Source: Paenibacillus baekrokdamisoli (lineage in GTDB: Bacteria; Bacillota; Bacilli; Paenibacillales; Paenibacillaceae). Taken from it: a stretch of 64,000 bases of DNA. Shown here piece after piece: positions 1 to 8,633 of this stretch. The translations under genes and the position numbers were made by a program. Numbering within the stretch: the first letter of the stretch is position 1; each line of letters opens with the position of its first letter. The DNA is taken from NCBI RefSeq assembly GCF_003945345.1, contig NZ_AP019308.1, positions 3,782,001 through 3,846,000 of the forward strand. The letters run 5' to 3'. The notes under the pieces are model-generated. The model was given only the letters and a program-made list of their open reading frames with translations. It searched no databases and had not been told where the DNA came from.

Positions 1-1371
1 GGATAAACGCACCAAAGAGAGATCTTCGCCCAGGTGATCGTGAATATAACTCTTCACGAGATCGATTGTCCGATCGCGGCGTTCCGCCTGATCCTGCTGC
101 TGCAGTTCAAAGATCGTGATCGCCAGCCGGTAATAATAATCTATCCATGACGCCGGATCAAGCTGAACACCTGAAGGCTGCATTAAAACCGACAAATCGG
201 TGCGAGCCGATAGACGCTCCTGCAAATTGAACCGATGGATATGGCGCAGGAAAACGAGCGAAAGCGCAGAATAAACCGATTCGAGCCGCACAGGCTCGGC
301 TGTGATACGCTTCCAGACGGAATCGAAGGCTTCCGCCTGGCCGGTGGCTAGATATTCGCCCAACAGATCCGTTTTGCGCAGCATCTTCGTCCGAGAGAGC
401 TCCGTCTCATCGAATTCGACCTGAACAACCCCGTTCCGCTCACCAGATTGACGATGATATTCATGCTCCAGCATAGCCCAGCGGTCGGCGATGTCTTCCC
501 ATTCGCAAGGCGATCGGTCCAGCAAACAGAACAACGAAATATCGAAGGAGCGCAGACAGGCTGCCTCCGCATTCTCCGCATATTCCCGGACAGCTAGCAG
601 AATACCACTCCATGAAGCAGGCTCTTCCGATTGTTCTTCCGGATGGCTCGCTGCTGGTTGTATGAACCAGACCATTGTGTCCTTGTCGACAAATATATAC
701 TTCATATGCAGGTGGGAATAACCGTATTGCTCATCGATCACCTTCATCCCCGCATGCAGCTGCGCCTTGCCGGCCTGCCGCGTTCCGAAATCGCCCCCCA
801 TTAGCTTGGCCATCATGAGGAGGACTGGACGCTTCGGATCCAGCGGAATACGCAGCTCCTCGAATTGGTCGGACCTGTCCAGCGTATCGGACGCTTCACC
901 ATAGAGAAGTTCGCTTAACAGCTCGTTCTGCAGCAGCGGCAGCGTCTGCTCCATCTGCTGCATCGCCTTGGCCATAAGTCCTTCGATCTGCTGTTCTCCA
1001 GCTATATCCTCAGCCAGTTTGCCGATCGTCTCCAAAATCGTCTCATGGTCCTCGGTCTTAAGCAGATAGCTGGTATTGTCATAATGTATAGCCTCGTACA
1101 CATAATCAAATTCACTATACCCCGTCAGAAAGACAACCTTGCACCTTGGCCACAGACTGCGAATATGCTTATGAAGCTCCAGTCCGCTTAGAACGGGCAT
1201 CCGAATATCGGTCATTACAATGTCGAACTTCCCCCTCCTTAACCATTCGAGTGCCGTCTTCCCAGAATAGGCCTTGTATAATTCGAACTCGAACGGAAAA
1301 CGTTCCTGCAGAAGTGTGTGGAGACCGTCCGCAATATCGGGCTCGTCATCAACGATTAACAATCGAAGCAT
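1..1371 (-). CDS. AraC-type response regulator (YesN family), partial
   Basis: Cytoplasmic two-component response regulator; its 3' end lies beyond the left edge of the window. The N-terminus is a CheY-like receiver with the acidic pair Asp8/Asp9, phosphoacceptor Asp55 in TDIRMP and conserved Lys105. A long linker of about 300 residues follows, as is usual in YesN regulators. Reading stops at about residue 457, just as the AraC helix-turn-helix begins (SYIHDHLGEDLSL). The ATG lies 9 nt after a GGGGG run and overlaps the end of the kinase gene by 23 bp, so the two are probably translationally coupled. It should be phosphorylated by that kinase and activate a glycan-use operon; the target may lie outside the window. 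Confidence 0.9.
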   Translation of the reverse strand, partial: MLRLLIVDDEPDIADGLHTLLQERFPFEFELYKAYSGKTALEWLRRGKFDIVMTDIRMPVLSGLELHKHIRSLWPRCKVVFLTGYSEFDYVYEAIHYDNTSYLLKTEDHETILETIGKLAEDIAGEQQIEGLMAKAMQQMEQTLPLLQNELLSELLYGEASDTLDRSDQFEELRIPLDPKRPVLLMMAKLMGGDFGTRQAGKAQLHAGMKVIDEQYGYSHLHMKYIFVDKDTMVWFIQPAASHPEEQSEEPASWSGILLAVREYAENAEAACLRSFDISLFCLLDRSPCEWEDIADRWAMLEHEYHRQSGERNGVVQVEFDETELSRTKMLRKTDLLGEYLATGQAEAFDSVWKRITAEPVRLESVYSALSLVFLRHIHRFNLQERLSARTDLSVLMQPSGVQLDPASWIDYYYRLAITIFELQQQDQAERRDRTIDLVKSYIHDHLGEDLSLVRLS

Positions 1372-3160
1372 ACTCCTTATCCCCCTTCCATATGGCCAAC
1401 CTTACTTCCAATCCTCCGAGACGGCTGCGCCCCACGCCTATTCCGCCTCTATCCCCGTATTTCATGCGCAACCGTCGATGAATGTTCAGAAGGCCGGTCG
1501 TTTCAATCATGCTTTCATCCGTTCTCAGCAGCCGCTCCAGCGCCTCCAGTCGTTCCTGATCCAAAAGTGGGCCGTTGTCTTCCACCCGAATCAGCAGACA
1601 ATCTTCCTCCTCCTCGAACGAAATGGACAGAAGCCCGCCTTCCTCCATATGGTCAAACACATGCTCGAAAGCATTTTCGATTAACGGCTGAAGGATAAGA
1701 CGCGGCACCATAACCGCCCGGTAAGAGGCCGGCACCTCGCCGCACTGGGCCTTCATTCGCAATCGAAAGCGCCGTCCCTGAATTTCCGCATAAATCGTGG
1801 CGTGTTTGGCCTCCTCATAAAGCGGAACCTCATCTGAGGAATTGCGGGTAATATACCGTAAATAGTTGCCCATTTGCGAAGCGAACTGCTTGGCGTTGTC
1901 ATGATCCTCTACTGCAATCATGTTATACAGAGTAAAATAGCTGTTATATAGAAAATGAGGATTAATTTGTGACTGGAGCTGCTTGAGCTCAGCTCGTTGA
2001 ACTAATATTTTGTGCGTATATACCTGTTCAATCAATTCCCGCATATAGCGAGACATTTTATTAAAGCCCTGGAGCAAATAACCGAACTCGCTGCGGCTGT
2101 TCTCAGTGACCGTCACGTCCAGCTCGCCCTTCTCCATCTTCCTGAACGCCCGCAGAAGTGCCAACAGCGGCCGATGAATCATTCGGTACAGGGAAAGGCA
2201 CAGCACAATAATAAAGAAGAGAAACACCGCTATTAATACCCAGAACAGCTGCTGGTAATGATGCAGATTGTTGAACAGATGTTTCTCAGGAACGTAATGA
2301 ATAAGCGAGAAACCGAGTAGTTGCGAGAAACGGGAGGATACGAGTACACGGTCATCTCCTTTCCCCACACTGCTGATATTCTCGAATGCATTAGGCACAC
2401 CCGATTTATATTGATCGATGTATCGGTCTAAATATGGATTCTCGTAATGATGAGTGCGAATGATAAACTCACCGTTCGGATCGCTTAGAACGGAGCCGCT
2501 GTTCTCGCTGCTTTCGAGGGCGGAAAGTGACCTGCTCAGCTCATTCGGAGAGAGCTCCACAATAATGGAATACAGCGCATTTTCCCCTTCGTACAGACCG
2601 CGCACCTCATGAACGAGCACAATATACGGGATATGGTGAAGGAAATATATCGCTTTTCCCGGACTCTTCCTAGCGAGCTCACTGGTAGCATTGAATTGGT
2701 CCTGTACCATCGCGCCCGTTCCCTGCATAGCGGATACCGTGCGGTTGATGGAGGGAATATGAACGGACACATCCGAAATATATACGCTGCTGTTTTTCAG
2801 TGCAAACAGCCTATCCTGCACCATTAGAATGGCCTGGCTTTTGTCATAGTTGTTCATATAGTCGGGAATAACCGCCAGCTTGTTCAAAGACTCATCGTTA
2901 ATCAATTCAAACTGCAGCAGTTGAATCCGTTCGACTTCCTTCTCCATCGCACGTATATTCGCTTCAACCCGAGACTCCATCGAGTTGGATATTTCCCGAC
3001 GCAGCGATTCCCTCCCCCCGGAGTAGAAGTTATTCCCAATCAAGATGATCGGTATCAGCATCAAAGTCAGTATTAAGGCGAAACGAAACAACAACGAGCT
3101 CTTCATCCTGCCAAGCCCTGTACGGATAAATACCACCTCCATTTTCGCCAAGATTGCCAT
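1349..3160 (-). CDS. Sensor histidine kinase, YesM family
   Basis: Membrane sensor kinase partnering the regulator it overlaps. An N-terminal membrane helix (FALILTLMLIPIILIG) is followed by an extracellular sensing region of about 240 residues, a second helix near residues 295-315, a HAMP segment, the His_kinase box with QINPHFLYN near residue 403 and a C-terminal HATPase with N and G boxes (LIENAFEHVFD, VEDNGP). The start is unsure: ATGs exist at 3160, 3142 and 3106, and the best Shine-Dalgarno (GGAGG, inside codons 7-9) has no ATG, GTG or TTG at normal distance. The helix at MKSSLLFRF favours 3106 as the latest start. It probably senses an extracellular sugar or a loaded binding protein (inference). 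Confidence 0.88.
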   Translation of the reverse strand: MAILAKMEVVFIRTGLGRMKSSLLFRFALILTLMLIPIILIGNNFYSGGRESLRREISNSMESRVEANIRAMEKEVERIQLLQFELINDESLNKLAVIPDYMNNYDKSQAILMVQDRLFALKNSSVYISDVSVHIPSINRTVSAMQGTGAMVQDQFNATSELARKSPGKAIYFLHHIPYIVLVHEVRGLYEGENALYSIIVELSPNELSRSLSALESSENSGSVLSDPNGEFIIRTHHYENPYLDRYIDQYKSGVPNAFENISSVGKGDDRVLVSSRFSQLLGFSLIHYVPEKHLFNNLHHYQQLFWVLIAVFLFFIIVLCLSLYRMIHRPLLALLRAFRKMEKGELDVTVTENSRSEFGYLLQGFNKMSRYMRELIEQVYTHKILVQRAELKQLQSQINPHFLYNSYFTLYNMIAVEDHDNAKQFASQMGNYLRYITRNSSDEVPLYEEAKHATIYAEIQGRRFRLRMKAQCGEVPASYRAVMVPRLILQPLIENAFEHVFDHMEEGGLLSISFEEEEDCLLIRVEDNGPLLDQERLEALERLLRTDESMIETTGLLNIHRRLRMKYGDRGGIGVGRSRLGGLEVRLAIWKGDKEYASIVNR

Positions 3161-3260
3161 GAAGCGGCAGCTTGGACTCGTTTTTCTCTTTCCACTCGGG
3201 CGTTTTCCTAGTAACGATTATTGAAGAGAGCTCCTTGTTATGCGGGTTCACCGCATACAC

Positions 3261-3408
3261 CTACTCATTATTTAGAAGATTGCCCTCAAAAGCAACAAAA
3301 ACAATAGATTCATCGTAAGCCATTCCTTGCGCTTTCAACATTGCCCCCCAGATTCGTCTTTCGCCTTCTTGGGCTTCCGAAGCATGAGTCCAAGCACGCA
3401 GCAAAAGT
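3261..3408 (-). pseudogene. 3' relic of an unidentified gene (about 48 codons)
   Basis: Between the SDR terminator and the kinase, the minus strand keeps an open stretch that reads like the conserved C-terminus of a protein: LLLRAWTHASEAQEG, then ERRIWGAMLKAQGMAYDESI, then VFVAFEGNLLNNE and a TAG stop at 3261-3263. It has no start codon or ribosome site and begins abruptly beside a transcription terminator. Composition and codon use look like real coding sequence. I do not recognise the family. It is most simply the tail of a gene whose front was removed when the neighbouring operon arrived. Confidence 0.5.
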
Positions 3409-3436
3409 CCCGATAGCATTGTGCTACCGGGACTTC
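3403..3436 (-). terminator. Intrinsic terminator after the SDR gene
   Basis: On the minus strand a stem AAGTCCCGGTAGC / GCTATCGGGACTT with a 5-nt loop is followed by TTTTGC. It lies about 45 bp after the SDR stop codon and should end the 15690-3480 operon transcript. Confidence 0.75.
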
Positions 3437-3479
3437 GCATTTACTATAAATTGTCCGAACGACGGCTCAGCAGCCCCTG

Positions 3480-4244
3480 CTAATGCATGACCCATCCTCC
3501 ATCAACATTAAGTGATTGCCCAGTTAACGAATCGCTATCTGCAGAAGCCAAGAATACAAATGCTCCTTCGATATCCGACCCCGTTATCCTCCGCTTGATA
3601 GACTGTTCTTTCAGTAGATACTCAGTCCCTTGCTGCTGCGCCTCGATAGAACCGACCTTTTCGAGCTCAACCTCCGTAAGGATCGCACCTGGTATAATGC
3701 AGTTCACAGTAATTCCGTGCTCACCTATTTCTCTGGCCAGAGCACGGGTCAACCCAACTACTGCCCCTTTAGAGGCAATATAGTGCGGGAAGCCTTTCTG
3801 TCCAGTTAAAAATGTAATCGAAGAAACATTGATGATTTTCCCATAGCCTTGCGCCTTCATATAAGGAAATACCAGCTGCGCTCCAATAAACTGTGACTTC
3901 ACATTAACATTCATTACATGGTCCCAGTCGTCCATACTAATTTCAAGCCAGTTTTTCCTAGGATCTATGCCAGCATTATTTACTAGGATATCCACTGTTC
4001 CATATTGCTTCACCGTTTCTTCAACCATGGTTTGAAATTCAGCCTGCTTCGAAACATCTGCATAACAGGCAAAGGCTGTCCCCCCGTTAGCTATAATCTC
4101 ATTGACGACATTTTCTGCTAACTGCGGACTGTCCAAATAGTTGACTACCACCTTTGCGCCTTCCAGCGCATAACGAAGCGCAATGGCTTTGCCAATGGAT
4201 CGCGAAGCCCCCGTAATAATAGCCACTTTTCCCTCAAGTCTCAT
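3480..4244 (-). CDS. SDR-family oxidoreductase (sugar or sugar-acid dehydrogenase)
   Basis: Classical short-chain dehydrogenase/reductase of 254 residues, cytoplasmic, NAD(P)-dependent. It shows the Rossmann motif TGASRSIG near residues 12-19, NNAG near residue 89 and the catalytic triad Ser142, Tyr155 and Lys159 (YIASK). The open frame could begin at a TTG two codons earlier, but the ATG at 4244 sits 8 nt after AAAGGGAG and is preferred. That ribosome site lies inside the repeat copied from the dehydratase 3' end, so the gene was once immediately downstream of the dehydratase. As last gene of a sugar-acid operon it probably oxidises or reduces a hydroxyl or keto group of a sugar acid or its 2-keto-3-deoxy product; the substrate is unknown. 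Confidence 0.9.
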   Translation of the reverse strand: MRLEGKVAIITGASRSIGKAIALRYALEGAKVVVNYLDSPQLAENVVNEIIANGGTAFACYADVSKQAEFQTMVEETVKQYGTVDILVNNAGIDPRKNWLEISMDDWDHVMNVNVKSQFIGAQLVFPYMKAQGYGKIINVSSITFLTGQKGFPHYIASKGAVVGLTRALAREIGEHGITVNCIIPGAILTEVELEKVGSIEAQQQGTEYLLKEQSIKRRITGSDIEGAFVFLASADSDSLTGQSLNVDGGWVMH

Positions 4245-4251
4245 AGCCAAA

Positions 4252-4309
4252 TCTCCCTTTTCCCTATTAACTCGTAGACCCGCCTTTTTCCAAAGCTGAT
4301 AGAGCGAAA
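4252..4309 (-). repeat. Second, decayed copy of the dehydratase 3' end (direct repeat)
   Basis: This segment repeats the stop-codon region of the dehydratase gene (8581-8633) in the same orientation. In frame it reads FALSALEKGGSTS-stop against SARPALEGGSTS-stop, with one inserted AAA codon, and the match continues through the following TAGGGAAAAGGGAGA. It is a non-functional relic apart from supplying the SDR ribosome site. With the intact end it brackets the 1390-residue gene. Confidence 0.85.
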
Positions 4310-4338
4310 ACCTTCGTTTGTAACAAAAAACTCCCAGC

Positions 4339-7300
4339 CTATGGCACTAAAATCGCGGATAAAGCTTGGGCATACCAGCGAATCAGGAAATCATTCGGAT
4401 GGTTGATATTGTTCCCAGTCATATCACGGAAAAGCTTGGTATTCAAGAGCTCCTGGTGCACTCCCGTCATGTCCTCAAGAACGGTGCCCGTATTCTCTGT
4501 CGTTAGCTGCTGCAGCACCGCCTTATAATTTGCCTGCAGCCCGGCATATTCCGATTCCGAATTAGCTAATGTTGGCGCAACCAGAATAAATTCCGCATTC
4601 GGATTCAGCGTTCTCACATTGCTCATCATTGATTGAATATTGCTCTTAAAGGTAGCTGGAGTCACATTTCCTGTTCCGTCATTCATTCCAAAAGCTATTA
4701 TCACAAGGTCCGGGGTTTCTTGAGAAACGAGAGAAGCTACATTTGCTGCTCCCCATGCGGAATTCTGACCTGAGACAGACGGATTACGAAATGTAATGAC
4801 CGAAGAGTAGCTGGCCTGCAGCTTTTGTACAGCAAGGAGGCCCCAGCTTGGCATGTATGGCGAAACTCCCACAGTACTACTGGCATTCAATCCTACAGAA
4901 ATGCTGTCTCCAAAAAGACTTATTTTTAGAGGCTGTCCATTTATCAGCTTATTTGTCGTAATAGGCAAATTAGTTCCTTGATAGGTTGGGATAGGCCCCA
5001 ACCACACATTCGAATGATGTGTATAGGTAACAACTAGCTGGCGATCGTGGAAGTAATGACCTTCACAGCCCAATACGCTGCCACCACCTACCTTACCTAC
5101 CAAGAAACACCCTGTTGGAGCCGATACCGGATAAAATTCTGTGCTGTTCATATAGGCAGCTGCCGAGCCTGATGTCAGTTTAATTGTATTCGTTGAGCTA
5201 TCGTAGGTCCAATCCGTACCCTGCACATATGTCGTTCCTAGCAGGGCATCCTTTACTGTCATGCTGCTAGGATTGGTCGGTACGAATAACAGCTTTGCTT
5301 CGGGCAGCTCAGAGCTTGTTGAGACCATAAGCAGAGACTCGTTATACATCGTCGTTCCTGACCAGAACGGAGTCATTAATTGAGTGAAGTTAAACGACTG
5401 TGCGCCTGCCAGTGTCATACCACTCGTTACCTTGGATAGCTCTGATGTATTCGGAATGTTGTCAGATGCCTTCATTGCAAAGAAATAAGTTGTGCTGGCA
5501 TTTAAACCAGGCACAGTAAAGCTTTGAGATATGCCTGCCGCAAGCGGCACAGGTTCTCCAGAAACCTGCGTCGCGTTTGCCCAGCTTGCATCAGTGATAG
5601 GAGAAGTTGAATAACGGATATCATAGGTCGATGCTGTCCCGTAACTGCCATCCCCTCCCGTTGCTGTCCAGTTCAACACTGCCGAGTTAGCAGTAACGGA
5701 GCTTACCTTTAAATCTGCTATAAGGGCTGGAGGCATCGTGTCTCCGTTCTGCACAAAAACGATATCTCGAAAGTAATTGCTGTTATGATAAGTGCTGGTT
5801 GGGATAGATCCCAACGTAGTGGAGAATACGCCGCTCCCAGCATAAGTGATTAGGTTCCCATTATTAATGGGACTGTTAAAGCCATAATCTGACCAAGCAT
5901 AGTATTTATCCGTGCTATTCGACACATCTACTATATATTCGGTATTGGCATTAATACTCAGAGGCGTTGGTAGTGTGAATTCTCTCCAGCCCACAGTACC
6001 GGACGTAATGTTCCATGTATAGGGTCCAGAAACTATAGAGCTATCAGACACTCGCCAAATCCGTACCGCATGATCACCATTTTCTACTGCGTTCGTATAA
6101 ATTCTTACTTTCGTAATGATTCCATCCATACTCGTTTTAAACTTGGTTCCTAATTCGGCTTGCGTATCCGACATGAAAGTGCCGGGAGTCTGTGTCGTCA
6201 ATATAGTCTGTAAGGGTGTAAAAACGATATCCCGGAAATAGTTGTTATTGTTGTAAGTGCTAGTTGGCATTGACCCCAATATGGTGTTGAATACACCACT
6301 TCCCGTATAAGTGATTAAATTATTGTTATTAATGGGGCTGTTAAAGCCATTGTCTGAAACAGCAAAGAACTTATCTGTACTAGACGATACGTCCACAATA
6401 TAATCCGTATTGGCGGCAATGCTGAGCGGCGTTGGCAGTGTAAATTCCTTCCAGCCTGTCGTACCGGATGCAAGGTTCCATGTGTAAGGTCCCGCCAGTA
6501 CAAAGCTATCAAACACCCTCCAAATGCGTACTGTATGATTGCCACTCTCCGTTGCATTCGTGTAAATTCTAACTTTGCTTATCGTTCCAGAAACACTTGT
6601 CTTAAATTTCGTGCCCAATTCAACTTGTTGTGTATCCTGAAAGTAAGTTCCAGGCGTTTGCGTGGTGAGGATTGTCTGCATGTTAAGATCTCTGATCTCA
6701 GGATCCCAAGCAACCTTATCGTTATTGGAATTAGCTTTAGCGTTCACTACAAATGAGATTGTATCTCCCGTTGCCACATCTACTTGAATATCATGATTTA
6801 GGCCAGTTGAATTGTTATAAGCAATCGTACCTGACCAAAGTGGCGTAGGATCACTATTCTTAATAATCCTGATATCTACCCCATCACCTCCACCTGTATC
6901 CAATTTGTAAGCGGAACCAATAATTTCGATCCTCTTATTGGATGGTGCTACCCATTGACGAGAAACTTCCTTGCCTGCATCGGGATGCAGCCAATTATCA
7001 CCAATATAAGCTACACTACCTGGAACATGCCAATCTCCCTTTTCCCAGGAGGTCGGGATCGCATTCTCCCATGCCATGTTCGTTTGAACGCCATTCACAA
7101 GATAGTACCATCCATTTGTCCCTTGAGTACTGTCAAATTCGGTCGAAGCGTAATGAACAATATTCCCGTTTTGCAGCATGACCGTATTATTAGAAATCGT
7201 ATAGCTCTTGGGCATGAACTGCCCATATGCAGGGACTCTTTCATCAATATCATTTAATGCTTGTGTGGCTGATGCTTTAATAATCGTATTGCCCGAGATC

Positions 7301-8511
7301 GTTCCCCCGTTATTCTCATTGAAGCCGTGTACTAAAAATGCAGCGTGTAGACCGTCACTTTTAATCCCGTTATTAGAGAATGTATTATTGATTAAGCTTG
7401 TATTTACATTATCCACTCCGCCGCTCCAGCCTGGATTCCTGAAATACATCACTGCTTCATCATCGTTATCATGAATATAGCTATTCTTTACAGTTACATT
7501 GTTGTTGAGCCCTTCATAATCAATCCCCACTCCATCTGGACTATTAGGAGATTTCGTATAACCAATATCAATATTATCTGCCGTGAACTTATGCACCGCA
7601 TTAAATTGCAGCCCTGCAGTCCCCCAGGTCATGCCGCTCAATCCCGAACGGAGAATCGTACTGTTGGTCATGCTCCCAATAGGCGTCCCCACATAATTGT
7701 AATTTATTCCTGTCAGCTGTATACCTTCCCTATAGGAATCCGTTGCCGTAACCCTATCAATAGCCACATTGTCCGCATGCCTGATCTCCAAAGGACCATC
7801 TGTATATTGAATTGTATTATTTTTGATCGTTACATTTTGCAATCGACTGCCCGTTGATCCCAAGTAAGTGTAAATCCCTACGGAATAAGGCATAATTTGC
7901 AAAGCAGGTAATCTATTTTCGGCATATGGATAAGGAGTAAGCGGCCATTTTACAATATCATGTATATAACAGTTCTCTATCCACAAGCCGTCCCGTGTAC
8001 CCGGAGAATCATTCATATAAACAATTCCACTTTTAACATAAGCCACTTCTAGGCCATTGATTTTCCACCCCGCAGTATTCAATAATCGAACACCCCAAAG
8101 TATGCCATTATTCGCTAGATTACTAGGATCTGCAGCAGGAACTGTCGCCTGAGAGCTGTAAGGATAAATTTTCGGTTTATTTCCAGTGCCATAGGAAGAG
8201 AGTGTTATCCAATTCGTTGAGGAGCCATTTCCCTTTAAGTCAAGAAATTGACCGCTCCAAGTATCACCAGATTTAAGTAAAATGCTATCCCCAGCAGCAA
8301 AAGTGATCGAGGATACTTTGGTAAGGGTTTTCCATGGAGTCGAAGTACTTGTGCCGTTATTAGTGTCACTGCCTGAGGTACTCACATAATAGGTTGCAGC
8401 GTAAGTTCTAATTGAGGAACTAAATACTCCAAGCAGCACAAAAGTTACTAGAAGGGCAACTACCATACACCAAAATTTAATACTGGTTTTTAAGGATACA
8501 TGAAATGTCAT
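4339..8511 (-). CDS. Secreted beta-helix / 2x DUF4082 / FN3 / SGNH-esterase protein
   Basis: Secreted multidomain protein of 1390 residues. A signal peptide (residues 1-39, ending near TYAA) is followed by a right-handed parallel beta-helix typical of pectate-lyase-like folds (about 40-600), two DUF4082-type modules about 157 residues apart (starting near 610 and 767, both opening ILTTQTPGT), an FN3-like domain (about 924-1030), a spacer domain and a C-terminal SGNH/GDSL hydrolase (about 1194-1390). The hydrolase shows GDSIS (Ser near 1199), GQNSAWG, FGMND and NHPND, all four SGNH blocks. It has no SLH domain, so it is probably released. Likely role: binding or cleaving acetylated polysaccharide and removing ester groups. 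Ribosome site GAGAGG lies 7 nt before ATG. It sits between direct repeats inside an otherwise continuous operon, so it looks inserted. Confidence 0.85.
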   Translation of the reverse strand: MTFHVSLKTSIKFWCMVVALLVTFVLLGVFSSSIRTYAATYYVSTSGSDTNNGTSTSTPWKTLTKVSSITFAAGDSILLKSGDTWSGQFLDLKGNGSSTNWITLSSYGTGNKPKIYPYSSQATVPAADPSNLANNGILWGVRLLNTAGWKINGLEVAYVKSGIVYMNDSPGTRDGLWIENCYIHDIVKWPLTPYPYAENRLPALQIMPYSVGIYTYLGSTGSRLQNVTIKNNTIQYTDGPLEIRHADNVAIDRVTATDSYREGIQLTGINYNYVGTPIGSMTNSTILRSGLSGMTWGTAGLQFNAVHKFTADNIDIGYTKSPNSPDGVGIDYEGLNNNVTVKNSYIHDNDDEAVMYFRNPGWSGGVDNVNTSLINNTFSNNGIKSDGLHAAFLVHGFNENNGGTISGNTIIKASATQALNDIDERVPAYGQFMPKSYTISNNTVMLQNGNIVHYASTEFDSTQGTNGWYYLVNGVQTNMAWENAIPTSWEKGDWHVPGSVAYIGDNWLHPDAGKEVSRQWVAPSNKRIEIIGSAYKLDTGGGDGVDIRIIKNSDPTPLWSGTIAYNNSTGLNHDIQVDVATGDTISFVVNAKANSNNDKVAWDPEIRDLNMQTILTTQTPGTYFQDTQQVELGTKFKTSVSGTISKVRIYTNATESGNHTVRIWRVFDSFVLAGPYTWNLASGTTGWKEFTLPTPLSIAANTDYIVDVSSSTDKFFAVSDNGFNSPINNNNLITYTGSGVFNTILGSMPTSTYNNNNYFRDIVFTPLQTILTTQTPGTFMSDTQAELGTKFKTSMDGIITKVRIYTNAVENGDHAVRIWRVSDSSIVSGPYTWNITSGTVGWREFTLPTPLSINANTEYIVDVSNSTDKYYAWSDYGFNSPINNGNLITYAGSGVFSTTLGSIPTSTYHNSNYFRDIVFVQNGDTMPPALIADLKVSSVTANSAVLNWTATGGDGSYGTASTYDIRYSTSPITDASWANATQVSGEPVPLAAGISQSFTVPGLNASTTYFFAMKASDNIPNTSELSKVTSGMTLAGAQSFNFTQLMTPFWSGTTMYNESLLMVSTSSELPEAKLLFVPTNPSSMTVKDALLGTTYVQGTDWTYDSSTNTIKLTSGSAAAYMNSTEFYPVSAPTGCFLVGKVGGGSVLGCEGHYFHDRQLVVTYTHHSNVWLGPIPTYQGTNLPITTNKLINGQPLKISLFGDSISVGLNASSTVGVSPYMPSWGLLAVQKLQASYSSVITFRNPSVSGQNSAWGAANVASLVSQETPDLVIIAFGMNDGTGNVTPATFKSNIQSMMSNVRTLNPNAEFILVAPTLANSESEYAGLQANYKAVLQQLTTENTGTVLEDMTGVHQELLNTKLFRDMTGNNINHPNDFLIRWYAQALSAILVP

Positions 8512-8580
8512 TGGATAACCTCTCTTCTATGGAAGTGAAAATCCGTAACCATTCAAGAGCCATGCTTATGCATGACTCCT

Positions 8581-8633
8581 TCTCCCTTTTCCCTATTAAC
8601 TCGTAGATCCGCCTTCCAAAGCTGGACGAGCGG
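8581..8633 (-). repeat. Direct repeat at the dehydratase 3' end (upstream copy)
   Basis: This is the functional copy of the repeat: the last codons of the dehydratase (PALEGGSTS), its stop and the following TAGGGAAAAGGGAGA. It matches 4252-4309 with a few substitutions and a 3-base difference. The gap between the copies is filled by the 1390-residue gene. Confidence 0.85.

Noticed and set aside
4252..8633. Insertion sequence or integron as source of the inserted gene
   Set aside because: No transposase, integrase, terminal inverted repeats or attC-like site; the flanking repeats are gene ends of the host operon.
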